A stretch of DNA of 64,000 nt, from the NCBI GenBank assembly GCA_946406115.1, contig OX291557.1:17020501-17084500 (forward strand), in the 5' to 3' direction. Each line of letters opens with the position of its first letter. Position 1 is the first letter of the stretch. This document shows, one piece after another, positions 10,354-21,185 of the stretch. This stretch comes from Apoda limacodes. Its lineage: Eukaryota > Arthropoda > Insecta > Lepidoptera > Limacodidae. Position numbers and translations under genes: made by a program. The notes under the pieces were generated by a model that was not told the origin of the DNA, made no database searches, and saw nothing but the letters and a program-made list of their open reading frames with translations.

Positions 10354-12888
10354 GCGGTGTTTTTGTTCTTTTGAAACTGTAATTACCATAGACGTAAAAA
10401 TCACGGTCACTTCCCATGAGCGTTTTCTGCTTTTTAATTAAAAATATAGGTAGAAAAAGAAGTTTTTAGACCTAAAGAAACAATGAGTACTCATTTTTGC
10501 CATTTGGCTACGTAACCATAAAAAAAAGATATAAATTTAAATATAAATTTTAAGTGACTATTAGAGATAAGTATCTCGTTTTGGCGAGCGACGTAGTGTT
10601 TTTTTTATCCCGCGCTGGGTGTGTTTGTGTGTGTGTGATTTATAACTGGCTGGACAGCACCCAACTAGCCGTAAATGCCCAGAGCGGCAAAATTGAGGGT
10701 GCCGCACAGATCCAATTTCCTTTCTAGGAGAGAAAATAGTATAAAAATTACCATGCTTAGCACTTCGACAAGTTTTTCTGTAAGCTTTAAATCTTTGGAC
10801 GGATCAACATCTTTTAAAGGTCTTCATCTCATAATTTCCTTAATGCTGTCTCCCAAGAAAATTATAAGACGTGCTGTCTTATCTTGTCAGCAAGCCAAAC
10901 AAAAACAAAGAAGAACTCTTTTGATATGTAATGGTGTTTAAATCTAGAATACAAAGGAATTCTCTCGAATTTTTACCGAATTTACATTTCTGAACTGGCA
11001 ACCCTATTCACGCTGTTCATGTTTGATGGAAATTCCTCACAAATGTTGTCAAATCTGTACAATTTTTTCAATGAACATTAATTATCAATTTCATACTAAT
11101 TAGTCATTGTTTTGTATGATAGTGACGTTTAATTATCTCCGAAACCACATCACTTGACCGGTTTTATTATTAATTATTTTACCACTATACTATAAGTAAA
11201 GCTTACCCTGTAATCGTTCAATATTTGAAATCAATTTTTTTTATTCAAATGGGTTTCGAGGAACAATTTGCTTTACAAACTAATTACCTGCCTACAATCT
11301 TGTTTAATTCCATCATTCAATAAAATTTTAAAGTTTTTAAGTTCTAAGCGTGATTGTTAGCCCTGGCCGTTCATGTGTTATGTGACGATTGCTATTCGAT
11401 GGCAGACTGTATGAATGAAATGATGGTCTAACTAAGCTTTACCGGGTTAATCGCGTAAACTGTTGGACTCTAGTAAGTCGTGTTAATTTTAAAGGTAATT
11501 TTAAATTATGTATTGTTTTTTTTTAGATTTGTACCAAATGTCTTTAATATAAGTTTCGTGTATCTGGAATTACTTCCGAATCTTTTCAGGTACACAAAAC
11601 TTACCTAAAACTGGCACGAATGTTTTAAAAGTATAAAAAGATTTAAAAAAACAATTAAATAAAAAAAAAATTAAACCTTGCATTAAGTTATTATATAACT
11701 TTTTCTTACAACTTTAATTTGACTGTAAAACAACCAACATGCCCTCCAATGGTTAGCCGCAAATCATAGAAAGATTTGCAGCATCGATAAAAATAAACGA
11801 CAACCAAGATTACGAAATCAATATGAAATTGCATTTCCTAATGTCAATTGTTATTTACGAAGTGCAATAAAGTTTCAATAATCATGATATGAAATAATTC
11901 CTGAGCGATCCAGACATGGAGTCAGTTCGACTCTTTCTTTTGCTTGCATTTATGTGTGTTTGTCTCTTTCTTAGCCCGAGGATTGCACGGGTATGATGAA
12001 CACGGTAATGATCCAATCAGAAGTGAAGTGCATCAAACCACGACCGCTGTGAGAATGCGGTTGGGGGTGCAAAAACTACGAACTCAAAATCAAAAATTAA
12101 ACTGGCCAATTTGGTTAAAAAAATTTAGTACAAATGAGACGTTTTTTTTTTAATTATTTTAGTATCTGTACAGAACATTTGGTGGTTACATCACTTTATC
12201 TGTAAGCCTTTTAATAATTTCCGCCCAAATATTTAAACATCAATTTCGTATAATACACGCTACGAAATTGCACCGAAACTTGTAAAAGAAGAGACTTATT
12301 TATAACCCGTATCGCACCGAAAGGCAATAAGTGTGAGATTTTAAAAACAATTTTTGGAATTATAAAATAAGTAATGATCACAAAACACTGGCTGTTACGA
12401 TTCTCGGCTTGTAATTATTTTAAATGTCCCGCGCAAGCGAAGCGCTTCACCCCGGGCGATCTGCGCTTGATCGAGAAACCATATTGAACTCACAAAAATT
12501 AATTTGGATCATCGTGTGGCTAAACACTGGCAGGTTTTTTTTAATTCACATGAGACATTTATGATTTTTTTTCTTAAGAACTTGTAATTCCATTTCTTTA
12601 TTTTCTCGAAGACAGCTCCTGCGGAAACTTGAACGAGCGCCTTTTTTACATTATGTATACATTATTTAATAAAATATGACGCTTACGCACGAACAAGGTC
12701 ATAGCAGAGTCGGAGAAACTGATAGGGATGGAGCTATTGATAAACGTAACACGATAACCGACCCGATATTTTTTTACAAAATGTAAGAAACTAAACTATT
12801 GCCGAATAATTTTGTTCACATTTATTAACTAATATTACATTTCATTACAAGATGTAATTATATTATTTTGATTCTTTATTTATTTATT
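10354..12888. other. Long AT-rich stretch without recognisable genes
   Basis: A GT microsatellite lies at 10620-10637. Frames at 10675-10941 and 11944-12153 are unrecognised. A short GC-rich block at 12425-12480 contains AGCGAAGCGCT, and a nuclear-receptor-like CAAGGTCA occurs at 12695-12702; neither is enough for a call. Confidence 0.45.
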
Positions 12889-13640
12889 TTAATCAAAATC
12901 TGATAAATCGGCACTGTCACTCGATGAGCTCTGCTCAACATTTATTATAAGTACCTGTACTTCTATGTTATCTAATGCCACATGAATTTCCCAATCCGAC
13001 GCTATAATGTTTTGTTTGTTTAAATTGTTTCGAGCGGCGTGTCCTTTGATTTGTGCCCATATTAGTTCTATAGCATTGTAATCGCAATTCTACGGCGGAA
13101 GTTGAAGAACCCAATGACCACATTCGGCAGCTATTTCGTCGGTAATATATCTTTTAGGGGGGCTTTTTTTCGAATTAAAAATATCCACTAATTGTACTTT
13201 TAATAAAATATTATCCACATTTTCGCCATGACATTGGAGCCAGTCAATTATCTATTGTTTTGTATTGGCCTGCGCGGCATTTTATCAATTTGTCTGGAGT
13301 GATATGTAGCGTTGTCCATAATAATTATCGACGGTTCTTCCAGAGATTGCACCATTTCTTTAATTCTTCGTAAATCTCCGCGTTAATTTTTTCGTGGCAG
13401 TCCACTGTTTTCTTGGTTTTAAAGGCCAGTAAAGCATCTGACACGAATCCTTTCGTAGACCCTGTATGGCATATGATAAGGCGTTCACCTTTTCCCATTG
13501 GCACTGAACTAGTGGAATCGGCGGTGTCGTCAGTCCAGTTCTTAATTACTGTGTGGTTTGCATTTAACCAAGTCTCGTCAGTGAAAATAACATTTGACCA
13601 ATCTGATATCTTTTTGGCTTCGCTCAAAAATAGCAAGGCA
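12889..13640 (-). pseudogene. Broken DDE transposase, Tc1/mariner relative with long D-E spacing
   Basis: Transposases of this type cut and rejoin DNA with a DDE triad. Reading the minus strand across breaks, the first Asp is in FTDETW (13568-13585), followed by GKGERLIICHTG; the second Asp is in IMDNATYH (13300-13317); the Glu is in NAIELIW (13058-13078). The C-terminus ends DLSDFD at stop TAA 12889-12891. I count about 80 residues between the second Asp and the Glu, far more than the 34-37 of classical mariner/Tc1, as in the DD82E-type group. Damage: a frameshift near 13385, another break near 13250, and an in-frame TAG in the LPP-NCDYN segment. The N-terminal DNA-binding half is missing, cut at about 13640 where a plus-strand Tc1 fragment begins. 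Not functional. Confidence 0.85.
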
Positions 13641-13654
13641 TAGCAACGTCATGA

Positions 13655-14154
13655 CGCTTTACCAAAAAAAGAAGGTGGGATCCGTCGTTAAGATTGGCCA
13701 GCTCGAAGTTCTGACCGCAATCCAATTGAGCATGTCTGGGATGAAGAGACGGGTAAGATCCTTGCAACCTGCTACTCAATACATCAGGGAGCTAAAAAGA
13801 GTCATTGCAGAAAAGTGGGAACGTATTCCTCAAAACGTTATTAAAAACATCTTGGAAAGCATGCCCAGAAGAATTGACAAGAGTTCACACTCGTTATAGG
13901 TTTTTACATTTGTAACTTTATTTAATTTAAAAATAGAAAAAGAAATCTTCTTGTCTTTATTTCCGACAACTTCTTTTTGTTTGGCCATGTACATCGGTTT
14001 TCAAAAAAAATTGTTAAATGAATTTAAATGCGTATTAATTTACACGATTGTATATATGCAGACTACGTCAGTCAATTACATTTCATTTAATTAACTGAAA
14101 TCGACCTTAGAAGGTAAATTTCCTTAGGTGCCCATTTTTTTGCAAAAGAGTGTA
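13655..14154 (+). pseudogene. Tc1-like transposase C-terminus and right end
   Basis: DWPARSSDRNPIEHVWDE (from 13692) is the third-catalytic-residue motif of Tc1 transposases, with Glu in NPIEHVW. A one-base indel shifts the frame, which then continues RRVRSLQPATQYI to PQNVIKNILESMPRRID and stops at 13897-13899. Tc1 enzymes are about 340 residues, so only about the last 75 remain. Downstream, CTTAGGTGCCCATTTTTTTG leads to GAGTGTA at 14154, matching the terminal inverted repeat expected for this family with its TA target. The left half of the element is absent; its place is taken by the oppositely oriented transposase ending at 13640. Confidence 0.85.
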
Positions 14155-14159
14155 AAGGT

Positions 14160-14620
14160 ATTAATTTAAAATTGTTCAGCAAAGTATTCGGCCAGCGCGT
14201 GACCTCTCCCACACAGCGCTGCGTGTTTTGACACGTTCAGTTTGGTACCCAAAGTAAATAGGAATATTTTCGTGCTTTATGTGAACATCTAATAAAATAG
14301 TGATTAATTATGGCCTCTAAAAAAGAACTCGCCTATAGTACGAAAATCAAAAATGTATAATTATGTTATCAATTACAAGAAAATACATTATTATAAAAAA
14401 ATCTTTTTATTTTACCAATCGTCCGACTACACAAAAAATTGTATTCTGTATTTGGCCAAATAGTACCAAAATATTCGGTGTTCGGCAAAAAAGGACAAAA
14501 GTAGCCGAATAGGCGGAATACTGAATAGTAGCCGAATATTAGTTGCAAGCCTAATAAAGCCTTTTTGCAAGTATACAAAAAGATAAATTTGTTGCCGGCG
14601 TAGGGTGCCAAGAATAATGC
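14160..14620. mobile_element. Decayed DNA transposon end rich in CCGAATA motifs
   Basis: Copies of ATTCGGC and GCCGAATA occur at about 14187, 14477-14487, 14500 and 14532, in both orientations. Clusters of such motifs are subterminal transposase-binding repeats in a lepidopteran hAT-like family. An ATG at 14310 (MASKKELAYSTKIKNV then stop) resembles the start of a transposase frame that dies at once. I could not define both ends, so the family assignment is tentative. Confidence 0.4.
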
Positions 14621-14699
14621 AGCCTTATTTATGTTCTATTGTGAAATGATTACTCTACTATAATACATTTTACATTCTATGGTGCGGGACGAGGCATAG

Positions 14700-14890
14700 C
14701 CGAGGCACGGGTCACAGAGTCCGCTAATTCTCAGTTGTGGCCAAGACTTGTATAGTGCTTCTCTCAAACATGCGTGTAAAAAACTCATTATATTGACAAC
14801 TGGGTTGACAATAATAAAATTAGTTTATGTAATTTTGCCGCCAATTCGCCGCGTTCAAATGTCGATTTTGGTTTTTTTACTTTTTGTTGT
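14700..14890 (-). repeat. Interspersed repeat D, minus-strand copy
   Basis: Reverse complement of the repeat at 1735-1915, with the same blocks in order (see there). Just beyond it, TATACTTTTTGTCCCT (14945-14960) and AGGGACAAAAATATA (15059-15073) form an imperfect inverted pair that may belong to this or to a neighbouring element. Confidence 0.8.
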
Positions 14891-15386
14891 GCCTTGAACT
14901 TGACCTTGATGAGTTATCTTTTTTAGTTATTAATTTTTTACAAGTATACTTTTTGTCCCTATTGACAGTTCCCACGGCAATAATTTTCTCCACAAAAGAT
15001 ACAGCGGGACATTTTTTTAACGTCGTAACAGACTCAATTTTGGCACGAGAGTAGATGAAGGGACAAAAATATACAAGCTAGTCAACCAGTAGGAAATTTG
15101 CGGCGTTACTAAATTTGGTGCGGGCAAAGCCACGGACTAAAACAAATTAATATCGTGAATCTAAATTAATATCGTGAAACTAATTCCTGTTATCGTACTA
15201 GACTGAGGTTAATATCTTAAGTGATTATGATAAAGACTTTTCAATACACTTTGATACCAGAATACGTTTGGTTTATCGCTCACTTCAAGGCAAACATTAA
15301 TGGTTGTACATTGTATTCAAGTGTATTCTACCTAACTAAATTTTTTGTTCTAATAACTACGTATATTGTATTTTTTAAATATTGTA

Positions 15387-15769
15387 ATGGATATACCGGC
15401 ACGCTACCAACAATTTCCTTTTAATCGGGTGAAGATACCAACTGTAGACAAAAAGGTAAGTTTTTTTCATAGTCTAAACTCTGAATAATACTTTCATAAT
15501 AGAAGTGAAGTTTCTACGTATACCTAGCTCAACTACAGCCAGCTTATCGGTCATTCCACGCCTTAGCACTCCATTTGTAAACTAAGCCAACACCAACAAT
15601 ATACATATAAATGGGAAGTAATGAATGACAAAGTACGAACGATATTATTTCCGAAATTAGAATTTCATAGCAATTAGCCCTAGCTAATTTTCAAGTATGC
15701 AACGACTTTTAAAAGAACATTTACGAATAAACGTTTTTGTTGCAGGAATATCGTGAAATTCGGAATTAG
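15387..15769 (+). other. Candidate two-exon microprotein, 30 codons
   Basis: An ATG at 15387 opens 23 codons ending exactly at AAAAAG|GTAAGT (exon 1, 15387-15455). A strong acceptor, GTTTTTGTTGCAG, ends at 15745 and is in the same phase; the next codons are EYREIRN then TAG (exon 2, 15746-15769). The 290-base intron is of ordinary insect size. The product MDIPARYQQFPFNRVKIPTV continues DKKEYREIRN. It matches no family I know. The upstream frame is open for some codons, so the ATG may not be the true start. Consensus splice sites occur by chance in a window this long, so this is a lead only. Confidence 0.22.
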
Positions 15770-17014
15770 TAAATTGTAATTTTACGGATTATCACCAATT
15801 ATTTGGACAATTTACAAATAATGAGCTGATTGTGTAAGATTATAGATATAAGCAAAGTTTTACGTGTAACAATAATGTAGGTAACGAATAAAAGACCGTA
15901 TGTTATTCTACGGTCCAAAACGAAATAAATTACCAAGAGTGAGACAGATTTGTAGGCCTGGCTTTGCCCCTACTCAGTATGTTCTTTTGATATTCAAGAT
16001 GAAAATAGGTTTTAGATGCGACTCCACTCGCATGGACTTCGGTTGTTGCAGTGGGATTCCTGCAGAACTCTAAATTATAAGAAAATGCATCAGTTCACAA
16101 CCCCTCTGCTTATCCCTGTGCCAAAATCAAGTCACCTCGTTACTCTACGTTTTTAGATCCACTCCAGGACCTGCCCTATAGTTCATTGATTTTTCGAGCT
16201 ACGTGGCCTTCCAATTGCTTCTTCTACTAATCTTATTTAGCTATTTCTCATTCCTCTAGTTCTTCTATGTAAATATTACTCATTTAGATTTCTGTGACGT
16301 AGAGAAACATAAGGCCCTTGATTGACTTTTGCCTTATGTACGGAACCAACAGTTGTGATTTCATCAGGATTTAATACCATAAGTCATACTGGCAAATTCA
16401 TAGTAAGTTTTCTTTACAATAATATGCACTTTTAGAAAGTTCTTCTTTTTAAACACTCATCAGCGTAATTTTACAAACGCTGCCCATCCGAATGGGATTC
16501 ATTACTTTTCCTTTTCCTCGAAGTTGAACATACCCATCTGTAGATATGCTCTCGTTGTTCAATGTACGGTTTATATATTTATCGACAACTTTGAAAGAAG
16601 TGTTCCGGTATAACCTTGTAAGGTGCTCTATTAAGGCTATTGAGCATTCTGCTAAATTCTTTTAGCGTCAGCTAATCAAAGGTGTTTTTTTTATATTTTG
16701 TATTATAATAAGTAGAACTAAAACTTTTAAGTTTAACTTAAAGTAAAAAATACCAGGTCCTGAGTTTTGAAGTGGCGAGTATCATTCTGACAACAACTGT
16801 CATTTCGACCCAGCACCTACGAAATGACATCTTAACCAATATTTCGTACCTACTGACCTGTGAGTCATCAATCGATTCCAACAATAATACCTATAGAACC
16901 CGTTATACATTTATGCAAACCTAACATGTTTATAGCTGATAAATTTAAATCTTTGAATCCATCATTCAATAAACTTTTCTAATATTCGAATTTTTAGAAA
17001 AAACATGCAACGTT
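15770..17014. other. Stretch without recognisable genes
   Basis: A short hairpin GACCGTA..TACGGTC sits at 15896-15917. The block 15950-16560 is slightly GC-richer and has the look of an old interspersed repeat (it begins GGCCTGGCTTTGCCCCTACT), but I cannot assign a family or reading frame. Confidence 0.4.
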
Positions 17015-17235
17015 ATGAACGAGTTGAGTAAGTAATTTAGCTACGTTTGAAAAAAAAAACCATAATATCTTTCCACAAATTCATTATTACCTTGCCTTTT
17101 CTTACTTTCCAGTATTTACAATAAACCTGCTACACAGACATTACGAACTAGCTAAGTAAGTAATTTAGCTTCGTTCGAAAAAAAACCATAACGTCTATCC
17201 TCAAATTCATAATTACCTTGCTCGTCCTCTTTAGT
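17015..17235 (+). repeat. Two-copy tandem duplication, ~125-bp offset
   Basis: GAGTTGAGTAAGTAATTTAG then CGTTTGAAAAAAA and CCATAATATCTTTCC near 17020 recurs as GCTAAGTAAGTAATTTAGC, CGTTCGAAAAAAA and CCATAACGTCTATCC near 17150, each followed by AAATTCAT and ATTACCTTGC. The copies are about 85% alike by eye. Non-coding. Confidence 0.85.
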
Positions 17236-18343
17236 CGGATTTATCTTTCTAGCTTTTTTATGGAAATTTAAGTATGTAGGTAGAGGTACCCTAATAATTA
17301 TAGTAGTCTTGCAAGATATTTTAGAATAACACGTCGAGGATGTCGATAAAACTAATGGTAGTAATTGTCATCAGAATTTAGTCAGTATTTTTTTTATCAT
17401 TTGAGGTGCCTTTCCTTAGGACTAAGTTATATTTATAGAACCAAATTATATTTAAAAAAGTATGAAGCATTATAGGTATGACCAGTTAGCCTCTTTGCCT
17501 CTATGCCTGTGCCCCACGTGACAAAATTTCACTATCCTAGGGTAGAGTTTTGTTCTGTCTCTTTCTGTATTGTAGAAAAATGTATTTGCTATCCTGCTGT
17601 CAATGCTTCCCGGGTTTACCCGAGTTGGGTTGATAAACGTACTTCAGTGGGGCGTATTATGGCTGAGACAACAGATTATCAGTAACATCAGTTAGATTTT
17701 CACTACATCAGATGTTTCGGACATTTTTTTGATATTATTTATATTTTAACAAAAACAACTTTTTGTATGTATGTATAACGTCATGGTTTGTAGATATTCC
17801 CAGAAAAGTTTAACCAGTGGCAGGAAACACACCCATAATGTACAGGACAGCCTATAACACTTTAGTCCTGCGTGACAAGTGGTGGGCCCATCGCCGCAAC
17901 CGCTTCTTACAGCTATGTAATTGGGGAGACTTGGTACAAAATGTTGTTTCTATACGGCAAAAATGGAATTGTAGGCACTTTACTCCAGAGGCGTGGAGCT
18001 ACTTCTGCTCTTGATTCTAATACATGTACATGTAAATGCATAATTCTATTTTCTATTCTTATCATAAGGGAGATAACACTCAGCTGAATAATTATTGACA
18101 GATCTGGCCACGTTTATAAGCTTTTGCGAGGGTCATTATCTCGAATAGATTAGAAATCTTCTTACCTTTCTTGAACGATTTTCAACCACCTGAATAGGCT
18201 GAGTTTGGGGGGTTACGGCACCATACCACATACAAACGGAGAGGCAGACTATACAGATGACGTCCTCGGACATCAGCCCATGTGTCAAGCCTCTGTGGAC
18301 TATACGAAAGTTGATTAGCAATGCGTCGGGTTTTTTCCGTTCG
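17236..18343. other. Stretch with part of a dispersed repeat F
   Basis: Frames at 17503-17685, 17817-18014 and 18136-18435 are unrecognised. The end of 17817-18014 (GGAGCTACTTCTGCTCTTGA then TTCTAATAC) resembles 42152-42184 (CTGCCGCCGCTCTTGACTCC then AATGCG), hinting that both are copies of one repeat, F. Confidence 0.4.
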
Positions 18344-19400
18344 TCCAACTGGTTGTACGAACTAGGTTTTTCCCCCGACCGAACGAACCGAAATTTACAG
18401 GGCCCTTCGCACAACTGCTTGGCCAGTTGGATCACTGCCCCGAAATGATAAAATTAAAGCTTTGAATCGGCTTTAAAAAAGGAGGTTCTTCAATAAGGGT
18501 TAATAATGAACTAAACACTATTCCTTTTTAACCGACTTTTAAAAGGATGAAAGTTGTTGTAGTTATTAAACGTCAAGTGGAGTCGGAAAAGCGCACTGGG
18601 GGTTTAATACGGAATATAATATAGCTTTTTAACTAAGTTCAATTAAAGACAGGGTTTTGCACTCAAAATCTTAAAGCTAATATTCCAAGTGATAGTTTTA
18701 AAATGGCTACCTATATCTCCAAAACTATTGATCGTAGACTAGTAGTTTCATTACAGAAGTGATAGATTTCACCAAGATCTTCGTTTTGGATGACAGCTGT
18801 CAAAACAAAAAGTGCTTTATCTCCGTAACTAATAATCGTAGACTAGTAGTTTCATTACAGAAGTGGTAGATTTCACCAAGATCTTCGTTTTGGATGACAG
18901 CTGTCAAAACAGAAAGTGCTATATCTCCGTAAATATTGATCGTAGACTAGTAGTTTCTTTACAGAAGTGATAGATTTTATCAAGATCTTCAAACTAGAAA
19001 GTACTATGTCTAATGCTATAATGCTATATATTATAACTTTCTTTCTTATGTCTGTTTCTTCAATTGAACTTGGTTAAAAAGCTTTCTTATTGATATTCCG
19101 TATTAAACTCTCAGTGCGCTTATTCGACTCACACTTGACTTTTTTAACTGCAACAACTTTCATCCTTTTAAAGTCGGTTAAAAAGCAGTAATGTTTAGTT
19201 CAGTATAAAACCTTCATGAAAACCTCTTTGAGAACCTCCTTTTTTAATGTCGGTTAAAATCTTTCATATTATCATTTTAGGGCAGTGGGCCAATACTGAC
19301 CATGCAGTTGTACGAAGGGCCCTGTAAATTTCGGTTCTCTAATGTTCAACTATTTAGTTGGTCCATGGGGATAAAATCCTTGTTCGTACAACCAGTTGGA
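18344..19400. mobile_element. Foldback-type element with ~320-370 bp inverted arms
   Basis: The left arm (about 18344-18665) pairs with the right arm (about 19035-19400). Shared blocks from outside in are TCCAACTGGTTGTACGAAC, CCGAAATTTACAGGGCCCTT, an AAAAAAGGAGGTTCT block next to an AACCGAC-like motif, TTTTTAACCGACTTT with AAAAGGATGAAAGTTGTTG, GTCGGAAAAGCGCACTG or its right-arm variant, and TTTAATACGGAATAT. The inner part (18468-19258) has the TTTTAACCGACTT-type ends of a known lepidopteran family; the pairing continues about 130-140 bases outside those ends on both sides. The loop carries the 104-bp tandem units listed next. No transposase frame is present. Confidence 0.85.
18731..19005 (+). 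repeat. Three 104-bp tandem units inside the foldback element
   Basis: ATCGTAGACTAGTAGTTTC starts at 18731, 18835 and 18939, an exact period of 104. Units 1 and 2 are nearly identical and each contains the perfect palindrome TGACAGCTGTCA (18791-18802 and 18895-18906), which includes a CAGCTG E-box. Unit 3 is cut short after about 65 bases. Non-coding. Confidence 0.95.
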
Positions 19401-20059
19401 CATATTAGTTGAACCAACGCAACATGAAAAACTTAATACGTCGAGGTGTTTGAGATGTCCGTGTGATTCACCTACTTCATATAAGTAAATTTAATGGAAT
19501 TTGTACGAAAATTTCACTTCTCCAAGTACATTTTATAACTTGGTCGACTATAACTCGTTAGCCTGTCCAGTGTCCTTACCCGTGATAAATTTCCTTTTAA
19601 ATTCATTATATGCACTACCACTGTAATTTTTGTTACTGTATTTTTTAAACATAGATGAGAAAATGGGGTTAGAAGTTTTTTGTCTGTTATTTTTCAAGTT
19701 AAATCCGTGAAAATTGGGATTTGGGCTTTTGGTCAAAAATATAAATAAATTCGAAATTGTATACTTATACAATTAGTTCCCTAGTCAAATTAGAAAAAAA
19801 AACGACTATATTTAAAAGGCAGCATGGACTAAGCCCTTTCCTTAAAGAAACAAAAACGACGATTAAAATACACGCGTTCAGAACTGTTATTAATTTTAAG
19901 GCCTTTTTTTAGCTTTTCAGACCTAGTCATAACTTGGTTATCTTGTGTGTATTTACATAAAATTTAATAACTTTATCACTTGAAAATGTTGGCTTCTGTA
20001 CGAATAGCTTTGCAAACATAAAAAACATAAAAATAAATGTAAATAAAATAAATATTGTA
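19401..20059. other. AT-rich stretch without recognisable genes
   Basis: The frame at 19548-19772 on the minus strand is low in complexity and unrecognised. Nothing else seen. Confidence 0.5.
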
Positions 20060-21185
20060 ATTATTAATTATAATTGTTACGATAGCTCAAGACTAATTGC
20101 TAGAATTAATTTAGATGACCTACCAAAAATCCACCTTAACGGAGTACTTGTACCTTATAGTAATGGCGTGAAAAACTTAGGAATTATATTTGATCAGTCT
20201 TTGACCTGGAGACCTCAGATTAAAGAAATCAGCAAAAAAATGTTTGCTACATCAAAATCTTTACAAAGGTTGCGTAACTTTTTACCCATCTCCACAAAAA
20301 TTGCTCTTGCCAAATCTTTACTCTTTCCAATATTTGACTATGCTGATGCTAGCTATCCTGATCTTAGTGAGGAGCAACTTACTAAACTTGAGTGACTTCA
20401 AAATTTATGTATCAGATTTATTTTTGGTCTAAAATTTGATCACATTTCTGAGTTCCGATCAAAGATCAAGTGGCTCCCAATTCGTCTTCGCAGGAATACA
20501 CATATTTTATTTCTTCTGTACAACGTCCTGTTCAATCCGCCAACACCTTATTATCTCAAAAATCAATTTCAATTCCATGGTTCTGCAATAACTCGAGATT
20601 CGACTAATTTATTATTAAAAACGCCAACACACTATTCACACTCATATAGCAACTCTTTTGTAGTGAAAGCAATCAGACTTTGGAACTCTTTACCATTGCA
20701 AATACGACAAGCTCAATCATTGAGCATGGACGTAGCGAGATACAGGCAGGGAGAGCAACTGCCCCCCCTAGATGCCCATAACCTGAAGGAATTGGCACAA
20801 AATGAACATGTTTACTATATTAAAATGATATTTTCTATCAGGTCTGCCCCCCTCTAGCCAATCCTGCCCCCCCCCCCTTATCCAAAAGCCGGCTACGCCC
20901 ATGTCATTGAGTTTTTTAAAATCTTAAGCTGTTCGCTTATATATGTATTTGTATATATTTAATTTGTTTTTTATATAGGAATGTATGTATATGTATCGTC
21001 GTCTCCTCGTCCTTGAGATATGCACACCTTACTCAATTTTCTTGTTTTTATAATTTCCCTACCCAAAGGTTGTCTAGAAGAAATCGCTTAGTGAGCGATA
21101 AGACCGCCTTATTGTACTTTTTTTTTTTCATTATTTTATAGATTTAAATGTATGTCTAACTGTGAAATAAAGAATATTATTATAG
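20060..21185 (+). pseudogene. 5'-truncated LINE: end of reverse transcriptase ORF plus 3' UTR
   Basis: One reading frame runs from about 20060: IARINLDDLPKIHLNG, NGVKNLGIIFDQSLTW, the KIALAKSLLFPIFDYAD segment, LCIRFIFGLKFDHISEFR, and AIRLWNSLPLQIRQAQSL. This is the C-terminal part of a non-LTR retrotransposon reverse transcriptase of the jockey/CR1 type, which copies element RNA at the target site. There is one in-frame TGA (20393-20395) in about 280 codons. A 179-bp MITE (20725-20903) interrupts the frame; with it and one copy of its target duplication left out the frame reads QSLSFLKS and stops. The 3' UTR contains GGTTGTCTAGAAGAAATCGC and GATAAGACCGCCTT, typical of lepidopteran LINEs, and ends near 21185 with an ATTATTAT-like tail. 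The mild damage suggests a moderately young insertion. Confidence 0.9.
20725..20903. mobile_element. hAT-type MITE, 179 bp, with 8-bp target duplication
   Basis: The ends are CATGGACGTAGC and GCTACGCCCATG, an 11/12 inverted repeat matching the CAGGGGCGTAGC-like ends of hAT elements. TCATTGAG flanks both sides (20717-20724 and 20904-20911), the 8-bp duplication expected for hAT. It lies inside the LINE frame above, so it is younger than that LINE copy. The interior is C-rich on one side (runs of CCCC near 20761 and 20865) and encodes nothing. Confidence 0.95.
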
